NCBI RefSeq assembly: GCF_030013905.1
Contig: NZ_CP124862.1
Location: 496,001 to 560,000 of the forward strand
From: Petroclostridium sp. X23
GTDB lineage: Bacteria; Bacillota; Clostridia; SK-Y3
Direction of reading: 5' to 3'
DNA length: 64,000 bases
Positions 43,638-55,500 of this stretch are shown here, one piece after another. The notes beneath the pieces are model-generated. The model made no database searches and was not told the DNA's origin. It worked only from the letters and a program-made list of their open reading frames with translations. Position 1 is the stretch's first letter. Each line of letters begins with the position of its first letter. A program made the translations under genes and the position numbers.

Positions 43638-44144
43638 TCATCTTCTGCTTAACTTTTTCTCATAACTTCTCAGTACCATTTTCTCAAAAAATCTTTTTAG
43701 TTTGATAAGGGGAAATTCTTTCTGACTGATCGGGGTGACTAATATGGTAAACATCTTTAATCGGTTACCTCCTAAAACATCGGTAAAAACCTGGTCGCCC
43801 ACCACTGCTGTTTCTTCGGGCCGAAGTTCCAGATGTTTTAAAGCTTTTAGAAAAGGCTCTTTTCTTGGTTTGTTGGCACGATGTACAGCAAATAGATTCA
43901 GATTTTCATTAAACTTGACCACTCTATCCTCTGTATTGTTTGAAACCAAACAAACTTTAATCCCTTGGCTTTTTAAGTATTCTATCCAACGCATCGCTTT
44001 TTGGTCAGCCTCTTTAATATCCCAAGCTACCAAAGTGTTATCAATATCTATTACGAGTCCTTTTATGTTGTTTTTCTGAAGCGTCTTCAAATCGATATCT
44101 TCTATTGTGTCAACAATTAAACTGGGAAATAAAATCTCTAACAT
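43638..44144 (-). CDS. yqeG: YqeG-family HAD phosphatase
   Basis: HAD-superfamily phosphatase of the YqeG (IIIA) family, substrate unknown. 168 residues with the nucleophile motif DIDNTLV, motif II VSNNTEDRV, a Lys in KPRKEP and motif IV GDQVFTDVLGGNR. In Bacillus yqeG precedes yqeH and aroE; the proximity to aroE here is the same neighbourhood with the riboswitch and repeat inserted between. Confidence 0.93.
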   Translation of the reverse strand: MLEILFPSLIVDTIEDIDLKTLQKNNIKGLVIDIDNTLVAWDIKEADQKAMRWIEYLKSQGIKVCLVSNNTEDRVVKFNENLNLFAVHRANKPRKEPFLKALKHLELRPEETAVVGDQVFTDVLGGNRLKMFTILVTPISQKEFPLIKLKRFFEKMVLRSYEKKLSRR

Positions 44145-44372
44145 ACGTCACCTCTAAATGTCCGTTTTATTTATGTTGCTCTTATTATAAAAAGCTTATA
44201 CTTTCATACTTGTATTCTAAGCGATTATTGAATATTTTTCAACGATTTATAAGGGTTTTTTACATTGTTTAGAACTGCTTTTCAAAAAATAACTGCGAAT
44301 TCTAAAAAACACTCATGTGTCGTCCTGTTCTAATATATATATAATATGTAATGATTATTGGGAGGCGAAACA

Positions 44373-45659
44373 ATGGTTATTCATATTATTCGACCCGGTG
44401 AGACGTTATGGGGTATTTCCAAAGCCTATAACATCCCGCTTGAAAAAATCATAAACAGCAATCAAATCACAAATCCTTCTTTGATGATGCCGGGACAAAG
44501 CATTGTGATCCCCGACGTCCCCATGAGCCATATCGTAAAACCCGGTGAAAACTTATGGCTCATAGCCCGACAATATAATTCTTCAGTTAATGTTATCTCT
44601 CAGGCCAATCATTTGCAAAATCCTTCTTTGATATATCCCGGACAACGATTGGCGATTCCGGTGGCTGCTCATCGCTTTGGACCTTTAGAAGTCAACGGGT
44701 ATATAGAACCTGTGGGAAGGGGCAACGAACTCGATATCATCCGTCAGTGCGCTCCATATCTTACCTATTTAAGCATTTTCAGCTATCGTGTAAATACTTC
44801 GGGCACACTAACCCCCTCGGATGATGTCGAGTTGATCAATTTGGCACGCGAAAAAAACATTGCCCCACTCATGGTAATTACAAATTTTGCAGAAGGTACT
44901 TTCAGCGCCGACTTGGCTCATGCTGTTCTTGCAAATGACAGTATTCAGGACAGCCTGATCAATCATATCATTCAGGTCTTAAAAAACAAAAACTATCATG
45001 GCATTAATGTAGACTTCGAGCATATATATCCTGATGACAAAGATTTATATAATCACTTCCTAATAAAACTTGAGACACGACTGAATGATACAGGCCATGT
45101 TCTTACTACAGCCTTAGCACCTAAAACCTCTGCCGAACTGACAGGACCCTGGTATACGGCGCACGATTATCCGGCCCATGGAAGCACTGCGGACTTTGCA
45201 GTATTAATGACCTATGAATGGGGATGGTCAGGAGGTCCTCCTATGCCTGTTGCACCTTTGAATCAGGTAAAAAGAGTAGTTGATTATGCGCTTTCTGCGA
45301 TTCCGGCAAATAAAATCATGATGGGTATGCCCTTATACGGTTATGATTGGACCTTGCCTTATGCAAAAGGCGGCCCGTATGCAAAGACACTAAGTCCCAA
45401 ATCTGCTATAGAGCTGGCACAGCAAGTAAGAACCGTTATTCACTACGATATTATCTCGCAGTCACCTTATTTTAATTATTTTGATACATCGGGAAAAGAG
45501 CATATTGTGTGGTTTGAAGATGCCGGAAGTATATTGGCCAAATATGAGCTTGTACATCAGCTCGGACTGCGTGGGGTAAGCTATTGGGTTCTGGGAAGGC
45601 AATTCCCGCAAAATTGGATGGTACTGGAGGATTTATTTGAAATTAAAAAAATCATATAA
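44373..45659 (+). CDS. LysM-GH18 spore peptidoglycan hydrolase (SleL/YaaH-like)
   Basis: Predicted cortex-fragment glycosidase of the spore, by analogy with SleL (YaaH). 428 residues: two LysM repeats (about 4-47 and 52-96; IIRPGETLWGISKAYNI and IVKPGENLWLIARQYN) and a GH18 barrel (about 108-428) with the catalytic region YHGINVDFEHIYP, where Glu is the acid, and a downstream GMPLYGYDW strand. No signal peptide, which fits a coat/cortex-targeted enzyme made in the mother cell. ATG 44373 follows GGGAGGCG; the upstream in-frame ATG lacks a site. Confidence 0.92.
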   Translation: MVIHIIRPGETLWGISKAYNIPLEKIINSNQITNPSLMMPGQSIVIPDVPMSHIVKPGENLWLIARQYNSSVNVISQANHLQNPSLIYPGQRLAIPVAAHRFGPLEVNGYIEPVGRGNELDIIRQCAPYLTYLSIFSYRVNTSGTLTPSDDVELINLAREKNIAPLMVITNFAEGTFSADLAHAVLANDSIQDSLINHIIQVLKNKNYHGINVDFEHIYPDDKDLYNHFLIKLETRLNDTGHVLTTALAPKTSAELTGPWYTAHDYPAHGSTADFAVLMTYEWGWSGGPPMPVAPLNQVKRVVDYALSAIPANKIMMGMPLYGYDWTLPYAKGGPYAKTLSPKSAIELAQQVRTVIHYDIISQSPYFNYFDTSGKEHIVWFEDAGSILAKYELVHQLGLRGVSYWVLGRQFPQNWMVLEDLFEIKKII

Positions 45660-45660
45660 C

Positions 45661-45700
45661 ATAAAAAATAGACCGGTTAAAATCCCGGTCTATTTTTTAT
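45661..45700. terminator. Bidirectional terminator between convergent SleL-like and yqeY genes
   Basis: AAAAAATAGACCGG ... CCGGTCTATTTTTT: a 14-bp stem with an A run on one side and a T run on the other. It serves both convergent genes and overlaps the yqeY stop region. Confidence 0.95.
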
Positions 45701-46140
45701 GTTAAGTATTTCTTTGCAATGAGATTAATCATTTTTCCATCCGCGCGTCCTTTTGTCTTGGGCATGATTGCTGCCATTACCTTCCCCATGTCTTTCATGG
45801 CAGAAGCACCAACTTCTTCAATGACTGTTTTAATCATCTGCTCCAGTTCCTCTTCAGATAATTGTTCAGGCAGATAGCCCATTAAAACTTCAACTTCTCT
45901 ATTTAAATCATCGATTAAATCCTGTCGGCCACTCTTTTCATATTCAGGAAGGACATCTTTTCTCTTTTTAACTTCCTTTGCAAGTATCTCTATAACGCCT
46001 TCATCATCAAGAGTTACCTTATTATCTTTTTCAACCTGAAGGATTGCTGCTCTTGTCATCTGAACAGTATTTTTTTTGATTAAATCCTTTTCCTTCATAG
46101 CTGATTTCATATCTTCCAATAATCTGTCTTTGAGGGACAT
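45697..46140 (-). CDS. yqeY: GatB/YqeY-domain protein
   Basis: Small protein with the YqeY fold related to the tail domain of GatB; suspected tRNA-associated role. 147 residues: MSLKDRLLEDMKSAMKEKDL, DLNREVEVLMGYLPEQLSEEEL and KDMGKVMAAIMPKTKGRADGKMI. ATG 46140 follows GGAGGGG; the GTG nine bases earlier is inside that site. It follows rpsU closely, the conserved rpsU-yqeY pair. Confidence 0.95.
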   Translation of the reverse strand: MSLKDRLLEDMKSAMKEKDLIKKNTVQMTRAAILQVEKDNKVTLDDEGVIEILAKEVKKRKDVLPEYEKSGRQDLIDDLNREVEVLMGYLPEQLSEEELEQMIKTVIEEVGASAMKDMGKVMAAIMPKTKGRADGKMINLIAKKYLT

Positions 46141-46183
46141 TGTTTTCACCCCTCCTTTTTCATAGAGTCATACGTCAATAAAA

Positions 46184-46360
46184 TTACTTAAACTTTCTTT
46201 TTCTTGCAGCTTCGGATTTCTTTTTACGCTTTACACTAGGCTTTTCATAGTGTTCTCTCTTCCTAACTTCGGATAAAACACCTGATTTAGCACATTGACG
46301 TTTGAATCGGCGAAGTGCGCTGTCCAATGACTCGTTTTCTTTCACTCTGATTTCTGACAT
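46184..46360 (-). CDS. rpsU: Ribosomal protein bS21
   Basis: 58 residues, [44 protein letters not shown] followed by a basic tail ([15 protein letters not shown]), typical bS21. ATG 46360 has GGAGGGAAATAT upstream; the frame extends to 46387 but without a site. Confidence 0.97.
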   Translation of the reverse strand: MSEIRVKENESLDSALRRFKRQCAKSGVLSEVRKREHYEKPSVKRKKKSEAARKRKFK

Positions 46361-46557
46361 ATATTTCCCTCCCTCCGCTACTATCAATTGTGCGCGGTAC
46401 GAGTTGTAATTTCATTTCACTAATAAATGGTAAACAAATAAAAATACAACACAGATTCATTATACATTAAAGCCTAGAAATATGTCAATACAGTGATTTC
46501 TTACATTCATAAAATATTTTAACCAATCGGTTTAAAAGTTAATTGCTATTTGTCAAA

Positions 46558-49500
46558 TTACTGCTTTATATCCACTACATTGGATGACGGACTCTCAATA
46601 CCTCCTACTTCCTGAGTAACATAATAGCCGATCCCTTCAGGAACGGAATTAATTCTATACGTATCCGATCCCACATTAAAAGGGTCCCGCTGTAGTGTAC
46701 CGTCGCTCTTGTACAACCGTACTTTTGCACCCGGTATGAGATTTCCCAACATGATATATGCATAACCGCCTTCCCATCCGGCTGTTGCAGAAGGGGCCTG
46801 CACGCATTTATCGTTATCCTTAATACTGATGGTCATACGCCATTTTGACCCTGCTGACGCATTTTGAGGATTCATTAAATCCAGTACGATATACTCGCCC
46901 CACTCTTCCTCGGAATCATCAATTATATTCAATGTAAAGCTTTTTTGGCTTTCTCCTTGTTCGAATTGCAGGTATGTGCCGCTGAATTTGTCTAAATCAC
47001 TGCCTGTTTCAGCGGTGCTGAGTACCGAATTCCATTCTGCAAAAATCCCCGCTACCGTATTCAAGCCTCCTGTTCTATATACATACAGTGTCACTGTTTG
47101 CGCATCTTCCCCGATTTCCATACTGTCAAATGCAAATTCAATGGAAGGCTGAGCATCATCATCGGTGATTTGGATATTGGCAGAAACTTTATCCAGCGCA
47201 GCTCCTCCCACTTCATTTTTTAATGTAATTGTAAAATCCTTATCGCCATCATAGGAGGCATTATCAATGATAGGAATACTGATGGTCTTCTCACGCTCAT
47301 TTCCTGTAAATGTGAGAGTCCCGGAAACTTCTTCATAATGGGTACCCGCAGCAGCCGTACCGTTATTGGTCCGGTAATCTACACTTGCATCGGGAGGATT
47401 GGTTCCTCCAAAAGTTCTCACCACTTTCACATCTATCTTGCCTTCGCTTTCGGAAACCGTGTATGCATCTTTCTCCAATGACAGCACATCTCCCTGCTCA
47501 TTATCTGTTATCGTTACAACCGTTCTGTCGGTATTTCCTATGGACGCACCCCCAATGACCTTTATGATTTTTAATATAATGGTCTTATAACCATCCATCT
47601 GATTGTCATCCTGGAGCGTCAGCGTAATATTCTTTGTTGTTTCACCATCTTCAAAAATGATTTCCGTTTGCGGCAATCCATATTGACTGCTGTCTGCCGT
47701 GCTTGCACTATCAATGTCAACATACACGATACGTTGTCCCGATGCGTCACCGTTTCTTGATAAAACGATATCCACCGTTCCGGCATCTTCGTTAAACGTA
47801 CTGCTGTCCTTCTCAAATGCAACGCTGTCGCTGGCTGCACTTCCAATGCAATACAAACCTTTTACGGTTGTAAAATACAATCTTCCGCCATAGCCGAGGG
47901 ACGGGGATGAAATCACACCTGGGCCCGACCCGGCCGGAAGTGTGTCAAAGACCCACTTTTGCCGGCCTGACCCATCTAATGCATAGATCTTACGTTGATC
48001 GGCGGCAAAATAGATATTTCCTTCACCATCGACGATAGGGGCTCCTATAACAGCGCCATCGGCATCGGACTGCCATTCCACCGCACCGTCCGGCGATACC
48101 GCATACAGCACCCCGTTCTTGGAACCGATATATGCCGTACCGTCCGCTGCCACTGCGATACCTGCATTTTCCGGATGATCCGTTTCCACACTCCCGAGCA
48201 CTTCCATGCTATTGCCATCGGCAATATATAGGTCGCCTTTCGCACTGCCGATATATTGTCCTGCGGCGATATAAATCCTATTCTGATTGCTGATCACCGA
48301 AGAAGTTCGAATGCCCAGATTGCTTGCATCCTCCACGCTGCGGTCCTTGGTCCCGGTACTGCGCACGATATCCTTTCCGAAAAGAATATTGCCGTCTTGC
48401 ATGACAGCGGGCGCAGTAACCATGTTCCCGTTCCATCCCGCCGCACTGTCTGAATACATGCTGGACTCGTACTTCCAGGCCTTTATTCCGTCTTTCACCG
48501 CATAAAGCATCAGTCTCTTAAATGACGGATTGGTGGCGGCAATATAGACGGTTCCATCCTGCGCTGCCGCTGCTCCCACTGCAATCAATTGATCTCCGGC
48601 AATAGGCGTTCCTGACGAATGCACATATGCAGCATCAGGCGTAAAAGTCCATAGCGTATTTCCGCTCTGATTTACGCAGAACACCTGTTCCTTGCCGATA
48701 TAGATTAAATGGCCGTCCTTGGTAAGGGTAGGCGCTGCCTGACTGCCTTCAAGGGCCTTAGAGAATGTTTTTTTCCATTTTAAGCTGCCATCGGCATTGA
48801 CCGCGTACAGATATCCTTCATCCCCCAGGGACGACTTGCCGGTATAATACAGCGTACCGTCATTTCCAATGACCGGTGCGGAAACGGACCACAGATTTTC
48901 AGACGGCCGGTAGCACCAGTCCATCCCTTGACCTTGGAGGCCGGAATAAATAGACTGCCGCGTCCATCCTTCTTCAATAGGCTGCCCTTGACCCACCTCC
49001 AGTCCTTCAGCACTATAGTAATCCCCGGGATAAAAGTAATCCTGACTTTCGGTTTCAAAAGTGGTTTGCGGACCTGTCGTACTTTCATTGCCATTTAAAT
49101 CCACAGCTTCAATTTTCACTGTATGGGTAGTACCTTTTTGCAATCCGTTAATCACGGCCTTTTCATCCGATACCTCGCCGTACAATGCACCGTCCAAATA
49201 GATTTTAAATCCTTTGATGCCATCCTCATCCGATGCCCCGGCCCATGATATTGCTACCCTAGTTGATCCTTTTTTAGTCACGGTGATGGAGGCATTTTCC
49301 CACTGCGGCGGCGTAACATCCCCTGCTGCCGGTTCATCTTCAAGGACCGTTATATAGATATTTCTATTTATATAATGATTAAAGCTTTCATCCTCGCTCT
49401 CCAGCGTAAATCCGACCACTCTGTTCCGGTTCCCCTCATATAATTGGTCATCCTCCGCTTCAATAGTGATTTCCTGCGGTGCATCCCAATTTCCCGCATC

Positions 49501-52500
49501 AAATATCAGCTGTTCAGGTGATGCCTTGATTCCGCTCTGCTCGTCATCCGTCACATTTACAATGACTTGGCCGGCAGGCTGTCTCAAGAGCTTTACGGAC
49601 ACCTGCCCGCTGCTTCCTTCATTCAAATCGATACTTTCTGTTGAAAGCACCAGACTACCTCCAGGCGCATTCAACTTTAGGTATGCCCACGGGAACCCGG
49701 ATACATTCTGCACAGTGCCAGACCCAACATCAATAGACGCGTATCCATTTTCCCTCAGCACATATACCTTCTGCCCGTCTATGCTGAACCTCACCCGCAC
49801 TGCATCATTTACCGTGTCGGTGAGCTTTATAGGGCTGTTATTTTTTTTGTAAGGTGCAACAATATATACGTATTTTCCCGAATCCTCCTCATTTACAAAA
49901 ACAATTTTTGTAGAATCGGGAGACCACGCGGGCGCACTCACCGTATATCCTTCTGTCAAAGGCGGCTGGTACCCCCCATGGGTTCCGGCGATATACAGTC
50001 TGCCTTTGAATAAAAAGTCCGGTTGTACACTTTGCTTATAAATTTCATCATTATCCTTGTGCTTTAGCAAAGCAATTTTTGTACCATCCGGCGCATATAC
50101 CGCATAGGTATCCCCATTTTCGCCGAAGCGGCCGGTGCTTTGCCCATAGTTATCTAAAACATTGGTATAGGCATCGGCCACCGTCCACACATCCTGTTTT
50201 TGACCGTTTGCATCTTCTCTCTCTACCATGTCAGTAATAATAATATTGGTCAATGCAGTATCTTCAAACCACGGATTATCAAAAACAACCTTTCCGGTAT
50301 TATAAACGCCTTCTTCTACTACATCCTTTCTTTTTCCCTGCCGGTCAAAAACTAAAAATCCGTATTCTACGAAATTAGCGGACAGGATCTCCTCATTCGG
50401 AGACCAATATACTTCCACAGGCATATCATTAAAACCGCTGAATATCCCTATCGGATGCGCACCATCCGCCTCCGCTTCCATGACCCATCCCTCGTCCGCA
50501 TAGGCCAGATATCTTCCGGATGGTGAATAGTCCGGCTTTTCTTTGATACCTCCAAGGGTTCGAAGCGGTGTTCCGTCAGACTGCGCTAAAATACTGCCAA
50601 AGACATTGTAATCCATCGCTTTTCCTTGCATCTCATTTTCAATATTGCCATCGGGCTTGGATGCACTTCCTTCTGTTGTGGTAAACAATATTTTCGAGTT
50701 ATCCCCCGAAGCCTCCTGCCACATGACACTGACATATCCTTGTTCATCCGCCGTGACAGCCGGATGTCCCAGCCGGGTGCTGTTGTGATGCGATTGAAGC
50801 ACCATGTACGGACGGTGGAATTCATCTCCTCCGTTAAAGGATCTTGCAAACATCACCGCAGAAGCATAGAAATCGGCACGATCCTGATCCTGGTCTTCAT
50901 ATCCCTGTTCAATCCAGGTCAATGCGAGGTTTTGATCCGCATCGTTTGCGATAACCGGCCTTTGGGAATGTACCCTGGACTTGGTCAGATTGACAGGAGT
51001 GCTTACCGTACCATCCTGTACCCTTGCAAAGAATATATCCTCCTTGTAATCGGTCAACCGCCCGTCTTCGCTCACCGGATTGATATTCTCCCATACGACG
51101 GCAATTCCTTCTTCTCCGGTAGCCGGGTTGGTATTGAATACGGCAGACGGATACCGGGATGCGTCGGCATTATTGCTGATATTGATCACGCCGCTCCATT
51201 GATTGCTCCCATCATCATATTGCTGTAAATAGACATTCCTATTCGCGCCTTCGCTCCACAGGAATGCGATATGCGCTCCTTTTACCGCAATTTCCGGATC
51301 ACCGGCAATACTGCCGCCGGACAACACTTTATTTTTTTCAATCGTAAATGTATTGCCGTTATTTTTTAACACTGCCGTATATACACGAGAAATACTTCCG
51401 TTATCTTCCGTCCACGCAATGACCGCATCGGCATCCCCGTCACTGTCGATATCCTCGGCACGAACCACAGGCTGAATAGAAGCGGCATTGGACGAATTAG
51501 AAATATTTATCGGCTCACTCCACCGGATACCATCATCGGAAATACTGAACAATATCTCATCATTGCCGTTGACCGCCCCTGTCCACACCACCTGATAGAT
51601 GCCTTGGCCGGCCGATACGCTCGGACGTTCCGGTGCCGATGGAATGCCTCCTATATTATCTGAAACAACCACCGGATTATTTGCTTTGCCGCTCTGCCCA
51701 ATACTGGCTGCCGCCAGTTTATTGCCAAAGGTTTCGGTTTGATCAATCCACACCGCGATCCGTTTGCCGGTGGTGTTGTCCCTTGCGATGGACGGCCGGA
51801 GTCCTCTTCTTTGTTCATCGGATAAAACCGCTTTATTTGAAAAACTCCGCACGATGACATCATGATCCTCGGTATTGAGCGCACCGATGGTATTGATATG
51901 AAATGCCCCGGTCGCAGCAGAGGACGGCACAACGAAATCGAGCCTCCTATGCAGTGGGTGCAGTACATAATGATTTTCCAAATTCACCGGTTCATCGTAT
52001 TGGCTGAAACTGTCCATCGGCTGTGAGGCCGCCGGAGGTTTGATGACATTGGATACGGCACTGCCCGGCCACATCCCCTTATTATGGGAAGCCGTATGAG
52101 AGAATCCTCTTCCCCACACCGGCCATGCCTCTCCTTTAATGGCAGTGGGGTTCATATAATCCACTCGGGGATTTAAAATGGTAAAATCGAGGGGATTACT
52201 CGGCCATTTTTCTTTAGTGCCGCCATCAGGACCAACCGACACAATAAAGCTGCCTGTCAGCGCATCGGGGATTTCCACTTTAAAATTCCGGAAATCATTA
52301 TCCGACTGCATCCATTTTTTCGCTGCACCGGTTTCATTATAGCCCGGTGCTTCTCCAAAAAATACATTTTGGTATTCGTTTGTCATTTTTGAGAACCCAA
52401 AGCCGTCTACCGCTAGGATATCTCCGATATATCCTTGGTTCGACGAACCATCCGTACCTTCGGCCACCATATCCAAATTTGTAATGTTCTCGACCTCCGG

Positions 52501-55500
52501 CCCCTTTTCATAGGGATCGCCCGTCTGATATCCCGATACTGCCTTAATACGGCGTTTGATAGAAAAAGCTTCTTTATCTTCTTCCAGATAATCTTCGCCT
52601 TCAACCAAAACCGCAGTAATCATGATATTTTCTTCTCCGGTTTTTTTCGCTTTGAGCATCAATTTATTTTCTACTTCCACACCTTCCACCGTTTGCTTAC
52701 CGCTGACCCACTGCCAGTCTATAATATCACTGGTCTTTCTTTCGGTACCGTCATCATCGAAAAAGGATACTTTCAATGCAACATCCACATCGGTTAAATT
52801 CACCCTCAGCAGGTCATCAAGCTTGTCATCGGCCAGCTTCATCATCATCTTAGTAATCATGCGTGTGATCATATTGCCGCCGCCCGTGAGGCTATCCACC
52901 GAATTTCCGGTCTGATTCAATACATTTTCAATATTTAGAAAGTCATTGTCCCGGCTGGTAAAATCCACATGCCCCTTAAAGAAATAGGGCTGCGTGACAT
53001 AAATACATCCGAGATCCTCTACCTGTCCGACCCCATCCTCTTCTATCTGCGCCACTTGCTCCGGTGTAATCTTCCCGATTTTCTTTACAAATACAAAGAT
53101 ATGCTCCGACAGGCTTCCGGGTTGGTTGTCGTTAATATCGTACCAGCTGCCTGATATGAGATCTTCCATCGGTACTTCTTCAAAATAGTTGAAATCCATC
53201 TCCGCCAGTGTCCTGCTTAACAGCAGCGCAGTGGATAAATAAACCTGGTAATAAGCATTCGCCTGGATACCATTTTCCGAATCGGCCGTCTCTTCCTGTT
53301 GATTGATGAGATACAGCTTTTTATTGAGTGATAATGCCGGAACCAGCAGAGGATTCTCCCCGGATTCTATTAATGCAGCATTCGCATAATCGTCCGCTTT
53401 GTCTTTTGCCTTCTCTCGAAGAGCTGTGACTGCATCCGCCACATCCGTCATCCAGCCTGCATAATCTTTTAATGCGCTAAGGGTATTTTCTTTGTTTGTA
53501 TACCCTGCTGCAGCACCGGCCTGCTGTAATGTGTTCATTTTCTGCATGGCCTGCTGTAATTTCGATTTAACATCATACTGCTGTAAGATGTCTGCCGCTA
53601 GGTCAGCGGCTTTTGTACCCACCTTCTCCGGATCCGAGATATTGCTGATATCCCCTTGTATGACCGATACAACGGAACTCAGCTTATTGACCTTTTCTTC
53701 ATAGAACGGACCCGGTTCACGGCTGTTATAGTTTTGTTCAAGATTTTCAAAGTATTGATCGATTCCCAAATCGTTCTGGTACGCATATAACACCAGAGAA
53801 TCGGAAACTGCCTTTGTAGGCGCCATATCCAGAATGGAAAGAATCCCTGCCACGATTTCCCTAGCAGGATTGATTGCCAAACTCAGGATATTATTGATTT
53901 CCCCCGCGATACTGGTCAATGTAGCGGCAGTGGCCATATCTCCATAAAGTATGGACGCTGCCGCCAATGCTACCGCGGTATTTCTTGCTACCGTCAGCAC
54001 ATACGCCAGATTATCCAGCATATTCTTTACTTCCCGAAGCATTTCCTTAGCTTCTGCGATATTTCCTAATGCTTCTGTGATGGTAGAATGGCTAAGTACT
54101 TCTGCTGCCTGGTTGATTTCATCTAATTGTGATTTCACTGCAGGATTTGCCAGTAAGTCATTGATGATCTTTAGTTCTTCTTCCGATTTTCCTGCCGTCA
54201 AACGATCCATGGATGATTGGATATCATTCAGCATAGTATCCAATTCCTGCTTCATACTATTTGACAAATCCTGATCCAGGAATGGCGCCAGTCCTATTTC
54301 GGTCTCATGCTTTGTCGCTGTGATTAAACGTTTGATACTATTAAGCGTATCCTGTGCCATATCCTCCTGCTCTTTTGCTTCCGGTAGACCCATCAGTTCA
54401 AAATCTTTGCTGTTGCTCTGAAGATTCCCCACACGTACCGTCACTTTCGCTGATTCTTGAATAATCCCCGGAACCATCACTTCCAATTCATTTTCTGAAA
54501 CCGATACGATCCCGGCCTGCATCTCGCCTTGCTTGCTGCCCTTAAAAGTGACCTCAACATCTTCACGGTTGCCTCCAAATTTAGTCCCTTTAATCTTGAC
54601 TGTTGAACCAAAAATGCCGCTGCCCGGCTCAATAGATGAAATTACAGGTCCTCCTGCCGACGGCTGCGATGAGTCATTAGAATCATCATTACCCGATGAA
54701 GCAGTACTGCTGCCACCTGCACCTGCTGTCACCTGTTTTCCTTTTTGAACTTTGCCGAGATTTATTTCCCCATCTTCCGAACCGGCTTCAAAGTCGGCTA
54801 TTTCTTTCTTTTCTCCATCTTCTTTATAATAAAGGGCGTACTTTCTGCTTTTGGGAACCACTAACGAAAAGTATCCATCCTCATCGGTTACCGTCGTATA
54901 TACGGGATTGGTTCTAAAATACAGCGTAGTATTCGATAAGGCTTTACTATTCCCGTCCAATGCATAACCAGTGATCCTGCATCCCTTTACAATATTCATT
55001 TTGAAAAGACTCAAATATCCTTTTCTTACGTTGATACCGGCATCATAACCGACTTTCTGATCTGAAACAGCAGTAATATCGTATTCTCCTTGCTGCACAT
55101 CACAATAGAAAAGTCCGTCCCCATCAGTGATTACCTCACAAACCGGCTGGTCCTCTCCCGGTACGAATACCCGGACACTCACCCCTGCTAACGGCAGATC
55201 GTCGGCATATAGCCTTCCTTCTATCCCGGTTTTTCCTTCCACCTTCCGCAGCGCACCCAAAAGAATGGTGACCGCTTCCGCTCTGGAAATGGACTTTTGC
55301 GGAAGGAACGAGCCATCGGGCATTCCGCTGATCAATCCGTATTCTTTTAGCGCATATACACCGTTTTTTGCCCATTCCGAAATATTATCCCCATCACCAA
55401 AAATGTTTGATAAAGATTCATCTATCGCTTGTGTAATATTTAGAAATCTGTATATGATGGCAGCGGCTTGTTCCCGTGACAATGCCTCGGCCGGTTTGAA